This document shows positions 34,445-43,034 of a stretch of DNA of 64,000 bases, piece by piece (within the stretch, counting starts at the first letter, position 1; every line of letters begins with the position of its first letter). The notes below the pieces were generated by a model. It was not told where the DNA came from. It saw nothing but the letters and a program-made list of their open reading frames with translations, and searched no databases. The stretch comes from Sulfurimonas sp. HSL-1656 (GTDB lineage Bacteria > Campylobacterota > Campylobacteria > Campylobacterales > Sulfurimonadaceae): contig NZ_CP147915.1 of assembly GCF_039645585.1 (NCBI RefSeq), positions 992,001 to 1,056,000 of the forward strand, given 5' to 3'. The position numbers and the translations under genes are program-made.

Positions 34445-35547
34445 TGGCCGGCATTACCCTCAACCCGGGCCGCTGTGTTCGCCAGCTGAGCACCTTCAGC
34501 ACCTGTAACAGCTGTATCACGGCGTGCCCGACCGATGCACTGGTAGCGACGGAGAATGTCCCCGCCGTCAACCAGGCGGCCTGTGTGGGCTGCGGCGGCT
34601 GTGCGGGTGCCTGCCCGACCGAAGCGATCCGTGTCGACGATTTCAGCGCGACGGAGTTCTTCTTTGCGTTCGTCGGTGACGGAGACAACCTCGTCTCCTG
34701 CCGCAAAAACGTTCCCTGCATCGCCGCACTGAGCGTCGACCACCTCTTTTCGCTCGCGTCGCTCAAAGGGGGCATCCGCCTCGACACCGGCCACTGCGAG
34801 GGGTGCGAGATCGCCTCAACCTGCCGCCCGCAGTTCGAGGCGCGCGCCGAAGAGGCCTCCTACCTGCTCGAGGCGATGATGAGCAGTGCGGAGATCGTGT
34901 TCGAAGATGCCGCCTATGCAGCGGAAACACCCGGGGAAGAGGGCGACCGCCGCGGTTTCCTGCGGGCGTTCAACCTCAAAACACTGGCCGAGGGTAAAGC
35001 AAAGTTCGAGCGCGAGGTGGAGACGGCAACGGATGAACTGATCCGCCACCAGCTCGATTCAACGGCGATCGCCCAGCTGCGGACCAAGACGCTGCCGGAC
35101 AAGCGCAAACTGCTCTTTACCGCGATGAAACGGGCTGAAAAGCCCTCAGAGTACCACGTCGTCGATGCTTCCGAACTGACGCTGGCGTCCCAGAAGCTGA
35201 TGGACGGCGACAAATGTACGGCGTGCCAGATGTGTTACCGTATCTGCCCGACGGGGGCGCTCACCAGCGACATCAAGGGTGCCAAGATCGATTTCGACGC
35301 AATGATGTGCGTACGCTGCCACCTCTGCCATGACGTCTGCGAACCGGATGCCCTGACGCTGTCGCCGTCGTTCAATATGAAAGAGCTCTTCGAACCGACG
35401 CAGCAGCGCCTCGTGACTTTTTCCGTGCGTAACTGCGACGAATGCGGGAACCCCTTTACCTCCCTCGCCGGGGAGCGGGTCTGCCACCGCTGCCGGATCG
35501 AGGAGGAGGAAGCGCGCACCCTCTGGGGCATAGGAGATGATGAGTGA
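34444..35547 (+). CDS. Multi-[4Fe-4S] protein of the molybdoenzyme accessory unit
   Basis: A 367-residue cytoplasmic protein with two ferredoxin halves. The N-terminal half has STCNSCITACP and CVGCGGCAGACP, then CRKNVPC and CEGCEIASTC; the C-terminal half has CTACQMCYRICP and CVRCHLCHDVC, and ends with a zinc-ribbon-like CDEC...CHRC. A helical, cysteine-free linker (about 140-255) joins them. No signal peptide is seen, so it probably acts during assembly or electron supply in the cytoplasm. It overlaps both neighbours, so it belongs to this system; its exact role is unknown. Confidence 0.82.
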   Translation: MAGITLNPGRCVRQLSTFSTCNSCITACPTDALVATENVPAVNQAACVGCGGCAGACPTEAIRVDDFSATEFFFAFVGDGDNLVSCRKNVPCIAALSVDHLFSLASLKGGIRLDTGHCEGCEIASTCRPQFEARAEEASYLLEAMMSSAEIVFEDAAYAAETPGEEGDRRGFLRAFNLKTLAEGKAKFEREVETATDELIRHQLDSTAIAQLRTKTLPDKRKLLFTAMKRAEKPSEYHVVDASELTLASQKLMDGDKCTACQMCYRICPTGALTSDIKGAKIDFDAMMCVRCHLCHDVCEPDALTLSPSFNMKELFEPTQQRLVTFSVRNCDECGNPFTSLAGERVCHRCRIEEEEARTLWGIGDDE

Positions 35548-36305
35548 ACGAAGCGAACCAGATAACGAACACGACGCGGCTCTTCGGGTTCATTGCCGAA
35601 GAGGCGCAGCAGAACCGTTTTGCAGTGACCCTGAACAAACGGTTCAAGGCGAGCGGGGACGACGCGATGATGATCCCGATGAACATCCGTCCCGACGATT
35701 TCTACTTTACGCTTTCAAACATGAAGCAGTCGCACGTCAACGGGGCGGTGATCGCAACGGAGTACCAGGACCAGGTGCTCGAAATCGTCGATACCGCTTC
35801 GGCACTGTGCGAACGCACGGGGATTTGCGATACCGTCGTCGTTGAGAACGGGCAGATGCGCGGCGAGCTTCTCCTGCCGATTGCCCTGAAACAGATGGCG
35901 GAAAAAAGCGGTGCGGAGCGTGTGGCCCTCATTGGGGCTACCCCGCTGGCCGGGGCTTTAGCCCTGACACTCGAAGGGAAAACGGTTGCGATGTTCGACC
36001 CGTGGATCGAGGACCTGATGGCGCTGCAGCAGCGCCTCGGCGCAGACTTGGACATTAACCGGCTTGCTGAGGGCATGGCCGTCGATCTCTCCGGGTATGA
36101 CATGGTAATCGACCTGTCGGCACTGGGCGACCTTTCGATGGTCAGTGCCCTGCCGGCGCTCAATGTCGACCTCAAACAGCCCCGCCAGCCGTCGGCACTG
36201 CGCCAGCGCTGCGTCGAACTGGACCGCGCCTATAGCGGCTATGAGAGTCTGCTGGACATCATGACCGAGACCGTTTATAATTATTTGACAAAGGAAAACA
36301 GATGA
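35544..36305 (+). CDS. Shikimate dehydrogenase-like protein lacking catalytic residues
   Basis: A 253-residue protein that follows the AroE plan by eye: LFGFIAEEAQQNRFAVTLNK replaces the substrate loop, GAVIATEYQDQVLEIVD replaces the conserved NVTxPxK strand, and DTVVVENGQMRGELLLPI replaces the NTDxxG segment. Then comes a Rossmann-like half (RVALIGATPLAGALAL, KTVAMFDP). The catalytic Lys and Asp of AroE are absent, so it is probably not a shikimate dehydrogenase. The GTG start overlaps the FeS gene and its end overlaps the next gene, so it may serve as a folding or binding factor for the molybdoenzyme. Confidence 0.5.
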   Translation: MNEANQITNTTRLFGFIAEEAQQNRFAVTLNKRFKASGDDAMMIPMNIRPDDFYFTLSNMKQSHVNGAVIATEYQDQVLEIVDTASALCERTGICDTVVVENGQMRGELLLPIALKQMAEKSGAERVALIGATPLAGALALTLEGKTVAMFDPWIEDLMALQQRLGADLDINRLAEGMAVDLSGYDMVIDLSALGDLSMVSALPALNVDLKQPRQPSALRQRCVELDRAYSGYESLLDIMTETVYNYLTKENR

Positions 36306-36811
36306 ACCCACATGATCTCGACGATCTCAAAGCGGAGTTCGACAAGTTCGTCCGCGAAAAATGTTCGACCGATGAAAGCGGCAACCCCGTCGAAAACGAG
36401 CGCGATGCCGGTGATGCCGTCGACGACGAGCCCGTTCCGGCTTTTGTCGATGAACTGGAAAACAAGCTGTTGGCACCGGCACTCAGCGGCGTCTATCTCT
36501 CGCGTATCGATATCAAACGCATCTCCCAGGCCCTGGACGAATCGCTGCCGATCAAAGAGCGCAAAAAGATGGTCAAGGCGCTGTTCCGCCATACGAACTC
36601 CAAAGCATGGCTGCGCGGTGCCTTCGACGAGATCAACAACCACATCAACGGGCGTATCCTGATCTACCGTGAGCTCTCAGAGACCTTCCCGGCGACGGCG
36701 CCGATTTTCAGCGAGCACATTGCCAAAGCGGAGAAGACGAAAAAGATGTTCGACCAGATCGTTGATGACTTCGAGGAGATCGAACCGACCGACGAACCGA
36801 TGATGGTGTGA
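36302..36811 (+). CDS. Hypothetical protein, last gene of the molybdoenzyme accessory unit
   Basis: I do not recognise this 169-residue protein. It is acidic in the first 60 residues and helical after that, with no signal peptide, membrane segment or cysteines. ATG 36302 overlaps the stop of the AroE-like gene (ATGA), so it is translated with the molybdoenzyme accessory set. A role in maturation or regulation is plausible only from this coupling. Confidence 0.65.
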   Translation: MNPHDLDDLKAEFDKFVREKCSTDESGNPVENERDAGDAVDDEPVPAFVDELENKLLAPALSGVYLSRIDIKRISQALDESLPIKERKKMVKALFRHTNSKAWLRGAFDEINNHINGRILIYRELSETFPATAPIFSEHIAKAEKTKKMFDQIVDDFEEIEPTDEPMMV

Positions 36812-36896
36812 CGGCACGCGTCCGCAGTTTGAGTTACTATAAGGTTATGGTATAGTATATGCCCATAAACGGTGCCGTGCACCGGAAGGAGTATTT

Positions 36897-37208
36897 ATGA
36901 TCAATAAAGGTATTCTTGCCCTTGCATGTATCGGAGCACTCTGTGTCTTCCCGGTCCAGGCGAAAAACGACAAACACGGCGATCTTCCCCCGGGGCTGCA
37001 GAAAAAAGCCCGCAGCGGCAAGCCGCTGCCTCCGGGCTGGCAGAAAAAGCTCCAAAGAGGGCAGCGGATCGACCGTACCGTGTTTGAACAGGAAGCCGTG
37101 ATTATTGCTCCCCGTGACCGTGACGGTCTCCTGACCGTCCGTATCGATGGCAAAGTGGCCCGGGTCGCTGAAAAAACGCTGGAAATCGTCGATATTATCC
37201 AGCGGTAA
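36897..37208 (+). CDS. Small exported RcnB-like protein
   Basis: A 103-residue protein with a signal peptide (MINKGILALACIGALCVFPVQA). Two short repeats, LPPGLQKKARSGKPLPPGWQ then KKLQRGQRID, are typical of RcnB-related and DUF1236-like periplasmic proteins. RcnB itself affects nickel/cobalt homeostasis in E. coli; only the short signature is shared here, so the function is open. A GGAAGGAG site precedes the start by six bases and TATAGT-like -10 sequence lies in the gap before it. Confidence 0.68.
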   Translation: MINKGILALACIGALCVFPVQAKNDKHGDLPPGLQKKARSGKPLPPGWQKKLQRGQRIDRTVFEQEAVIIAPRDRDGLLTVRIDGKVARVAEKTLEIVDIIQR

Positions 37209-37287
37209 CGATGCGCGGCCTTCGCTTTGCCGTGCCGCTCCCGGCGTGTCGGACGGCGCCGATCCCCTTCCCCCGTCCGAGTAACCC

Positions 37288-38181
37288 ATGAGTTTTGAAT
37301 TTCCCTGGCTGTTTTTGCTGTTGCCGCCGTTGTGGCACTGCCTCTACCGCTGCCGTGAACGCCTGAGCCCGCGCTATTTCGTCCATCTCGAACTCTTTGC
37401 CGTACGGCGGGGATGGTTCAAATGGCTCTGGCTGCTGCGCTACGTTGCGGTGCTGCTGCTGGTCACAGCAATCGCCTCTCCCGTCACGATCGATCAGGAT
37501 GACCCGCTCAACCGCCAGGGGGTCGATGTCGTGCTGGCGCTCGATGCCAGCGGGTCGATGGGGGCATCGGGTTTTGACCCCAAAAGCCGGGAGAGTCGTT
37601 TCGATATCGCCAGAAGGATCGCCAAACACTTTATTGTGGATCGTATAGGCGATAACGCCGGGGTCGTCCTCTTCGGCGACTTCGCCTTTATCGCTTCGCC
37701 CGTGACCTATGAAAAAACCGTTGTCGCGGAGATGATGGATTACCTCGTTTACGGCATGGCGGGACAGAACACGGCCATCGGCGAGGGGATCGCCATGGGC
37801 GTCAGGGCACTTGAAGATTCCAAGGCGCTCTCCAAGGTCCTTGTCCTGCTGACCGACGGAGAACACAACAGCGGGCGGGTGTCGCCCAAAGCGGCGACGG
37901 AGCTGGCCGTCAAACACGGCATCCGCATCTATACGGTCGGGATGGGACAGAAGGGAGAGTTCGACGAAGCAATGCTTCGCCGGATCGCCGACGAGAGCGG
38001 AGGTGCTTTCTTTGCCGCCTATGACCCGGAAGCCCTGGCCGCGGTTTATGAAGCGATCGATGCCCTGGAGCGTTCCAGAATCAAGTCGGAACGGATCCTG
38101 CGTAAAGAGTACTATTACACCTGGCCGCTGGCAATGGGCGTGTTGCTGCTCTTCTACCTCTGGCGCAGGGAGGCCCTGTGA
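37288..38181 (+). CDS. batA: BatA-type VWA-domain membrane protein
   Basis: A 297-residue protein with N-terminal membrane segments (about 5-20 and 45-65), a VWA domain with the metal site DASGS at 86-90 and LTDGEHNSG near 190, and a C-terminal helix. Bat proteins form membrane complexes with a MoxR ATPase and occur with aerotolerance or envelope stress functions. It overlaps the next VWA gene by four bases. No MoxR or DUF58 gene is adjacent upstream, where they usually are. Confidence 0.87.
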   Translation: MSFEFPWLFLLLPPLWHCLYRCRERLSPRYFVHLELFAVRRGWFKWLWLLRYVAVLLLVTAIASPVTIDQDDPLNRQGVDVVLALDASGSMGASGFDPKSRESRFDIARRIAKHFIVDRIGDNAGVVLFGDFAFIASPVTYEKTVVAEMMDYLVYGMAGQNTAIGEGIAMGVRALEDSKALSKVLVLLTDGEHNSGRVSPKAATELAVKHGIRIYTVGMGQKGEFDEAMLRRIADESGGAFFAAYDPEALAAVYEAIDALERSRIKSERILRKEYYYTWPLAMGVLLLFYLWRREAL

Positions 38182-39086
38182 TGACGTTTATGGCCCCGCT
38201 TTGGCTCTGGCTGCTGCTCTTCTTCGGACTCTATCTCGTCTACCGCCGTCAGCGGGGCGGCGGTCTCGTCTGGAGCGTACGGAGTATCTTTCTAATGTCG
38301 TCGATCGTCTTCGCTATTCTCGCACTGGCCCGCCCGGTGGCGATGCAGGAGCCGGTGTCGATCGAGCAGCGCGGCAGCGACGTCATCTTTGCCATCGACA
38401 TCTCCCGCTCCATGCAGGCGACCGATATCGCCCCGAGCCGCCTGGAGGCGGCGAAGCAACTGCTCTCGTCGGTGGTGGAAGCCGACGATACGAACCGCTT
38501 CGGCGTCCTGGCGTTTACGACGAATCCGGTGATCCTGTCGCCGCTGACCCGCGACGACGAACTGCTGCTGCACCTCTTTTCGGGTCTGGACACGTCGATG
38601 GTCATGACCCGGGGGACGGAAATAGGCGGTGCGTTGGAGCTGGCGCGCAAACTGTCGCGTTCCGAGCATCCCATCGTCGTTCTCCTGACGGACGGCGGCG
38701 ATAGTCTGGGGTACTCCCAGGAGGCGGCGAAGGCGCGCGCAGCCGGGCTGATCGTCAACGTCGTCATGCTGGCGACGTCGTCGGGGGGCACGCTGAAAGC
38801 CGAAGACGGGAAACTGCTGCGCAACGAGGAGGGCGGCATCGTCGTGACGGCACGCAACAGTGCGATCGATGCGATCGCCGACGCGACCGGCGGCGTCGTG
38901 ATCGACGGGGCGGATGCGGGGGCGCTGGCGGCAGCCATCAAAGCCCAGGGGATGGCGGATATCCGCGAAAGACGGAAGATTATCCTCTTCCGGGAGTATT
39001 TTTACGTTCCACTTGCACTGGCACTGCTGTTCGCCATGCTGGGTATGACGGATGTCATTTCACGGATCGGAGGGCGTCGTGCGTAA
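38178..39086 (+). CDS. batB: BatB-type VWA-domain membrane protein
   Basis: A 302-residue paralogue of the preceding protein with the same plan: two N-terminal membrane helices, a VWA domain with metal site DISRS at 74-78, TRGTEIGGAL and LLTDGGDSLGY, and a C-terminal helix. A pair of VWA proteins followed by a TPR protein and a Bat D-like protein is the usual operon order. It overlaps batA and the TPR gene at both ends. Confidence 0.87.
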   Translation: MMTFMAPLWLWLLLFFGLYLVYRRQRGGGLVWSVRSIFLMSSIVFAILALARPVAMQEPVSIEQRGSDVIFAIDISRSMQATDIAPSRLEAAKQLLSSVVEADDTNRFGVLAFTTNPVILSPLTRDDELLLHLFSGLDTSMVMTRGTEIGGALELARKLSRSEHPIVVLLTDGGDSLGYSQEAAKARAAGLIVNVVMLATSSGGTLKAEDGKLLRNEEGGIVVTARNSAIDAIADATGGVVIDGADAGALAAAIKAQGMADIRERRKIILFREYFYVPLALALLFAMLGMTDVISRIGGRRA

Positions 39087-39846
39087 CCGTCTGGGCCATA
39101 TTACCTCTCTACCCGCCGTCACTGCATCCCTCCTGGTGCAGGGATGGCGCGTGATCTGCGCCAGCAAAGGGCACCGGGCGCTGCTCCCGCTCCTGATCGG
39201 TTTCTTTGCGGCGCTGTTGTCGGTACTGCTGCTGCTACTGTGGAACGCGACGCTGCCGTACCGGGCGGCAGAGGCCTATGAAGCGGCCGACTTCAACCGC
39301 AGTGCCGCGCTCTATGCGCAGATGGAGGGGGCGGCGGCACTGTATGATGCGGGCAATGCCTGGTACCGTACAGGCGAGTATGAACGCGCACTGCAGTACT
39401 ACAGCGCGCTGGAGCAGCATGACGGCAGCTTCGGCGCGTCGGTATGGTTCAACCGGGGCAATGCGCTTGTCCGTCTCAAGGAGTTCGCGAAAGCGCGCGA
39501 GGCCTTTGCCCGTTCCCTGGCGCTGCACTACGATGCGGAAGCGCTCGCGAACATGATGCACATCCTGGGAGCCGAGGAACAGGACCATATGCTCACCGGA
39601 CGGCAGGAGGGCAAGAAGCGCGCCCAGGACCAGGAGACCGAACGCAGCGAAGGCGCTCCCAAGAAAGAGGGCGGAGGCAGCAACCAGCAAAGCAGTGCCG
39701 AACGCCGCTCCGGGGCCGGAAGCCAGGGAAAAAAGGTGGAGCGCGAGGAGCAGCTGGAGTTCTCGAACAAAGGCAACAGCCGCCTGAGCTCAAAACAGTA
39801 TGAACTGATCAATCAAAGGAGCGTACATGAAACGAACCCCTGGTAG
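39079..39846 (+). CDS. batC: BatC-like TPR membrane protein
   Basis: From GTG 39079, supported by GGAGGG four bases upstream, the product has 255 residues. One membrane helix lies near 40-60, then two or three TPR repeats (AAALYDAGNAWYRTGEYERA, SVWFNRGNALVRLKEF), and a charged, low-complexity tail rich in Glu, Lys, Ser and Gln. TPR proteins in this operon position are scaffolds for the Bat complex. It overlaps batB and batD. Confidence 0.8.
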   Translation: MRNRLGHITSLPAVTASLLVQGWRVICASKGHRALLPLLIGFFAALLSVLLLLLWNATLPYRAAEAYEAADFNRSAALYAQMEGAAALYDAGNAWYRTGEYERALQYYSALEQHDGSFGASVWFNRGNALVRLKEFAKAREAFARSLALHYDAEALANMMHILGAEEQDHMLTGRQEGKKRAQDQETERSEGAPKKEGGGSNQQSSAERRSGAGSQGKKVEREEQLEFSNKGNSRLSSKQYELINQRSVHETNPW

Positions 39847-40945
39847 AGGGCTGCTCTGGACACTGCTGCTTCTGCCGCTGCTCTCATGGGCCGTGGAAAC
39901 AACCTACACCTGGAGTGCCGCGGCGACGAAAACGCGTGTAGCGCAGCACGAAGCCTTTGCCGTCGAGTATACCTGCCGCTTTGATTCGGAAGCCTATGCC
40001 TACATCATCGCTTTCGATCCGGTGAAGGAGACGGAGGCGTACCGCATCGAACCGCAGAACAGCGAGGAGCAGATCGTCGACGGGCATCGGGTCAACCGTT
40101 ACCGCTTTACCGTTTTCCCGAAAACAGCCGGGCCCCTCTCGCTGGCGTTTCATGCTACGATGGAGCATACGACGAAGGCCTCCATCGAAAACGCGGTGAT
40201 GGGGCGGGACAACGTCGAAAAGCTTGACTACACGGCCCGTACCGTCTCGCTGCCCGTGATCGACGTCGTAGTGGCACCGCAGCAGACGCCTTATGCCGGG
40301 CATTTGACCCTCTCGCTCAAGGTTGACCGCGAAACGGTCGATGCCTTTACGCCGATACAGGTGGCTGTAAGCCTGGAGGGCTACGGAAACCTCGATACGA
40401 TGGCGCCCTTTGCACTGAATATCCCGGGTGCCCGGCAGTTTACCGACGGAGACGAAAAAACGCTTCGTCTCGGCGATAACGGCTACGAAGGGAGTATCGG
40501 CCAGCAGTTCGCTATCGTCTCAGACCGCAATTTCACGGTACCGGCCCTGCAGCTCTCCTATTACGACACGGAGCAGCAACGGACGGTGACACTGACCACC
40601 GAACCCCATACCGTAGCCGTCCGTTCCGCCGCTGCCGCCATTGCAGATAAAGAGAAGGCTGCACCGTCCGGCGAAGCGTCAATGCAGTGGAACGCGTCGT
40701 GGCTGCACCTGCTGCTGGCACTGCTGGCGGGTGTCGTTATCGGGCGCTTCCTGCTGCCCGTACGGGTGGAGTCGGAAGCCGCCTCACTTCCGGAGAAACT
40801 CAGACGCTGCAGTGATCCGAAACGCTTTGCCGCCTACCTGGCCATGGCGGATGCCGAGGGGTACCGGGAGATGATCGATGCGATCGAGGCGAAGCTGAAG
40901 GCGGGGGAGAAGGTCGACCTCTCCACGTACAAACGGCAGCTCTGA
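39827..40945 (+). CDS. batD: BatD-like exported membrane protein
   Basis: A 372-residue protein with a signal peptide, two beta-rich regions (about 30-270) and one C-terminal membrane helix (about 293-312) with a short cytoplasmic tail. This is the layout of BatD-family proteins, although sequence conservation is low. It overlaps batC by 20 bases and closes the operon. Confidence 0.78.
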   Translation: MKRTPGRGLLWTLLLLPLLSWAVETTYTWSAAATKTRVAQHEAFAVEYTCRFDSEAYAYIIAFDPVKETEAYRIEPQNSEEQIVDGHRVNRYRFTVFPKTAGPLSLAFHATMEHTTKASIENAVMGRDNVEKLDYTARTVSLPVIDVVVAPQQTPYAGHLTLSLKVDRETVDAFTPIQVAVSLEGYGNLDTMAPFALNIPGARQFTDGDEKTLRLGDNGYEGSIGQQFAIVSDRNFTVPALQLSYYDTEQQRTVTLTTEPHTVAVRSAAAAIADKEKAAPSGEASMQWNASWLHLLLALLAGVVIGRFLLPVRVESEAASLPEKLRRCSDPKRFAAYLAMADAEGYREMIDAIEAKLKAGEKVDLSTYKRQL

Positions 40946-40996
40946 GCCCCTCTGTTTTATAGAACGACGGTTGCATTCAGTGGGGAAAAACAGAGA

Positions 40997-41245
40997 GTGC
41001 ATTTGACAAAGATACTCCGTTTCAAAACTGCGGCGGGCGTGTTCCATGTTGCCCGCGACGGCGGCGGACGTTACCATGTCCTTTTCAACGACGAAAGCAT
41101 GGGCGACTACAGTGACATGATCGACGCGATCGAGGGGTTCGTCCACGAGAGCGGTTTCTACATCATCCACCCCGAGATGGCCTATCCCCTCGATACCTTC
41201 GACCTCGGCATTCCCGACGACATCAGCGGCTGGGAGCCCTGCTGA
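40997..41245 (+). CDS. Hypothetical protein, 82 aa
   Basis: A small soluble protein with no recognised domain. The pattern LRFKTAAGVFHVARDGGGRYHVLFN looks like a three-stranded sheet, followed by a helix (YSDMIDAIEGFVHE). The start is GTG 40997 or TTG 41003; neither has a strong ribosome-binding site. It converges with the CHAD gene, one base away. Confidence 0.55.
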   Translation: MHLTKILRFKTAAGVFHVARDGGGRYHVLFNDESMGDYSDMIDAIEGFVHESGFYIIHPEMAYPLDTFDLGIPDDISGWEPC

Positions 41246-41246
41246 G

Positions 41247-41990
41247 CTAGAGCTCAAAAGCCTTTTTCAGATCACGGAGTGCCTGTTTGCGTGTATCGTA
41301 AAGCGTATGGCACTCGTCCGAAGGGTGCTTTTCGCAGAAGCGGTGGAGCCAGTCGAGCTGGTTGGCCGCATCCTGGATGGCGCCGAAATGTTCCAGGTGC
41401 TTTTTGGCATTCCTGATCTTGCGTTTGGCCTCGATAAGTCCTGCTTCATGGAGGAACTCCAGAACGTACCGTGCCTGTTTGTATAGCAGGCGGATCTCAT
41501 GGATCTCTTTCTCTTTGGAATCCTTACTGAGGGCCTTCCGTGCGCTTTTGGCCTTTTCATACAGGGCTTCGCCCCGCACGACGAGCCGCTTTTTCCGCTG
41601 GTCGAGTTTCAGGGCTTCGACATCGGCGACCAGCAGGTCGATCGTCTGGCCGAAACGGGCCGCCGTTTCGGGCGGCCACCGTTTTTTGTACTGTTTGGTC
41701 CGGTAGCGCGTCAGTGCACCGTGCAGTTGCGGGTAGCTTTCAAGCGAGAGGGCGTCGAGAAAGACGTCGGTTTCGCGCAGCGGGTTGGTGACTTTGAGCA
41801 TCGACTTGGCGATGGTGTCGGGGGCGTAGAGATGCCTGCTGTATGCCGCCAGGACGGAACGGAACCGCCGGAGGGCGACCCGGAAGCGGTGCAGGGCTTC
41901 GATATCGGCGTCCGGCCCGATAAGCGGGAGCTGCTGCTTGGCCGTTTCGAGCTGTTGTACCAGGTAGGATTTCAAAAGCGCGCTTTCCAT
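41247..41990 (-). CDS. CHAD-domain protein
   Basis: A 247-residue, mostly helical protein with two four-helix CHAD repeats: DIEALHRFRVALRRFRSVL near residue 30 and KEKEIHEIRLLYKQARYVLEF near 165 carry the conserved His and Arg residues. CHAD domains bind inorganic polyphosphate and are often fused to CYTH triphosphatases. Here a separate CYTH gene lies 4.3 kb away and a Ppx/GppA gene 34 kb away. A link to polyphosphate granules is reasonable inference. Confidence 0.87.
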   Translation of the reverse strand: MESALLKSYLVQQLETAKQQLPLIGPDADIEALHRFRVALRRFRSVLAAYSRHLYAPDTIAKSMLKVTNPLRETDVFLDALSLESYPQLHGALTRYRTKQYKKRWPPETAARFGQTIDLLVADVEALKLDQRKKRLVVRGEALYEKAKSARKALSKDSKEKEIHEIRLLYKQARYVLEFLHEAGLIEAKRKIRNAKKHLEHFGAIQDAANQLDWLHRFCEKHPSDECHTLYDTRKQALRDLKKAFEL

Positions 41991-42023
41991 GATGGAACAT
42001 TATAGTGCAGCTTTGTTACATCC

Positions 42024-43034
42024 TCACTTCAAGGTGAAATCGGCGTAGATCGGGAGGTGGTCGGAGTAGCCCTTCCCGGTATGGTGCTTGGGATAGGTAC
42101 GGCTGCGCTGCCATCGGTAGGGAGCCCCCTTTTTGGTCAGGAGGTAGTCGGGACGGAAGCGTGTAAAACTTCCCTTAACGTATTCGTTCCCTTTCCCGTC
42201 GGCCAGTGCGGGGGAGATGATAATGTGGTCGAGGGCCTCTTGCTGCCCGTAGAAGCTGTGGCTCCAGCGCTGCAGACCGGGCAGGTCGTACCAGAGGTCA
42301 TAGGCACACTTCGGGCAGCGGTGCAGATCGTCGAGGGTGACGCCTTTTTCACCGCGCATCGTCAACAGCACGTCGTTGATCCCCGTGATGCCGTCGGTGT
42401 CGTTGTGCTTGCGTTTGCGCATGAAGAGGTGCTTTTCGTCGTAGTCCGAATTGAAATCCCCCAGCAGGACATACGATACGCTTCCCAGCGCATCCAGGCG
42501 GCTTTTGAGCGCTTTGGCCGAGAGTATGCGCAAACTCTCCGGTCCCGATTTGCTTTTCCAATGGTTGACGAAGACGTAGAACGGTTCACCGCCGGTGTCG
42601 AGGCGGGCTTCGAGGATGTTGCGGATACGGTTGCCGTTGGCGACGGCGATCTCACGCTTGACCTTGACGGGAAAGCGCGAGAGCAGGGCCGTTTTGACGA
42701 CACTCGGTTTGGCGTCGGCAATAGCGCGGTGGGGGAGGTAGAGGCCGGCGCGCTTGATCTCCACCTGCAGGTCGCGCAGGGCTTGGTCCGACTCGACTTC
42801 CTGCAATCCGATGACGTCGGGTTTTATCTCGGCGATGACGCGGGCGATATTCCTCAGTTTTTTGCGGTAGGTCTTTTCGTTCCACTGCCAGGGGGTGTTC
42901 GGGATGTACTCGGCGTACTCATGGCCGCTGCGTTCGAGATCGAAGAGGTTTTCAACGTTATAGGTTGCGATGCGCACGGTTTCTCCTGCAAACAGCACCA
43001 GCGGCAGCAGTAGCGCCGCGAGGAGTCTGATCAC
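42024..43034 (-). CDS. Exported endonuclease/exonuclease/phosphatase-family protein
   Basis: A 336-residue protein with a signal peptide and the DNase-I-like fold. Motifs are RIATYNVENLFDLE, DVIGLQEVES (catalytic Glu), VFVNHWKSK, LLGDFNSDYDE (Asp/Asn pair) and the final SDHLPIYADF (Asp-His). Such proteins may be extracellular nucleases, sphingomyelinases or phosphatases. The start is GTG 43034, overlapping the M3 peptidase stop. Confidence 0.85.
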   Translation of the reverse strand: MIRLLAALLLPLVLFAGETVRIATYNVENLFDLERSGHEYAEYIPNTPWQWNEKTYRKKLRNIARVIAEIKPDVIGLQEVESDQALRDLQVEIKRAGLYLPHRAIADAKPSVVKTALLSRFPVKVKREIAVANGNRIRNILEARLDTGGEPFYVFVNHWKSKSGPESLRILSAKALKSRLDALGSVSYVLLGDFNSDYDEKHLFMRKRKHNDTDGITGINDVLLTMRGEKGVTLDDLHRCPKCAYDLWYDLPGLQRWSHSFYGQQEALDHIIISPALADGKGNEYVKGSFTRFRPDYLLTKKGAPYRWQRSRTYPKHHTGKGYSDHLPIYADFTLK

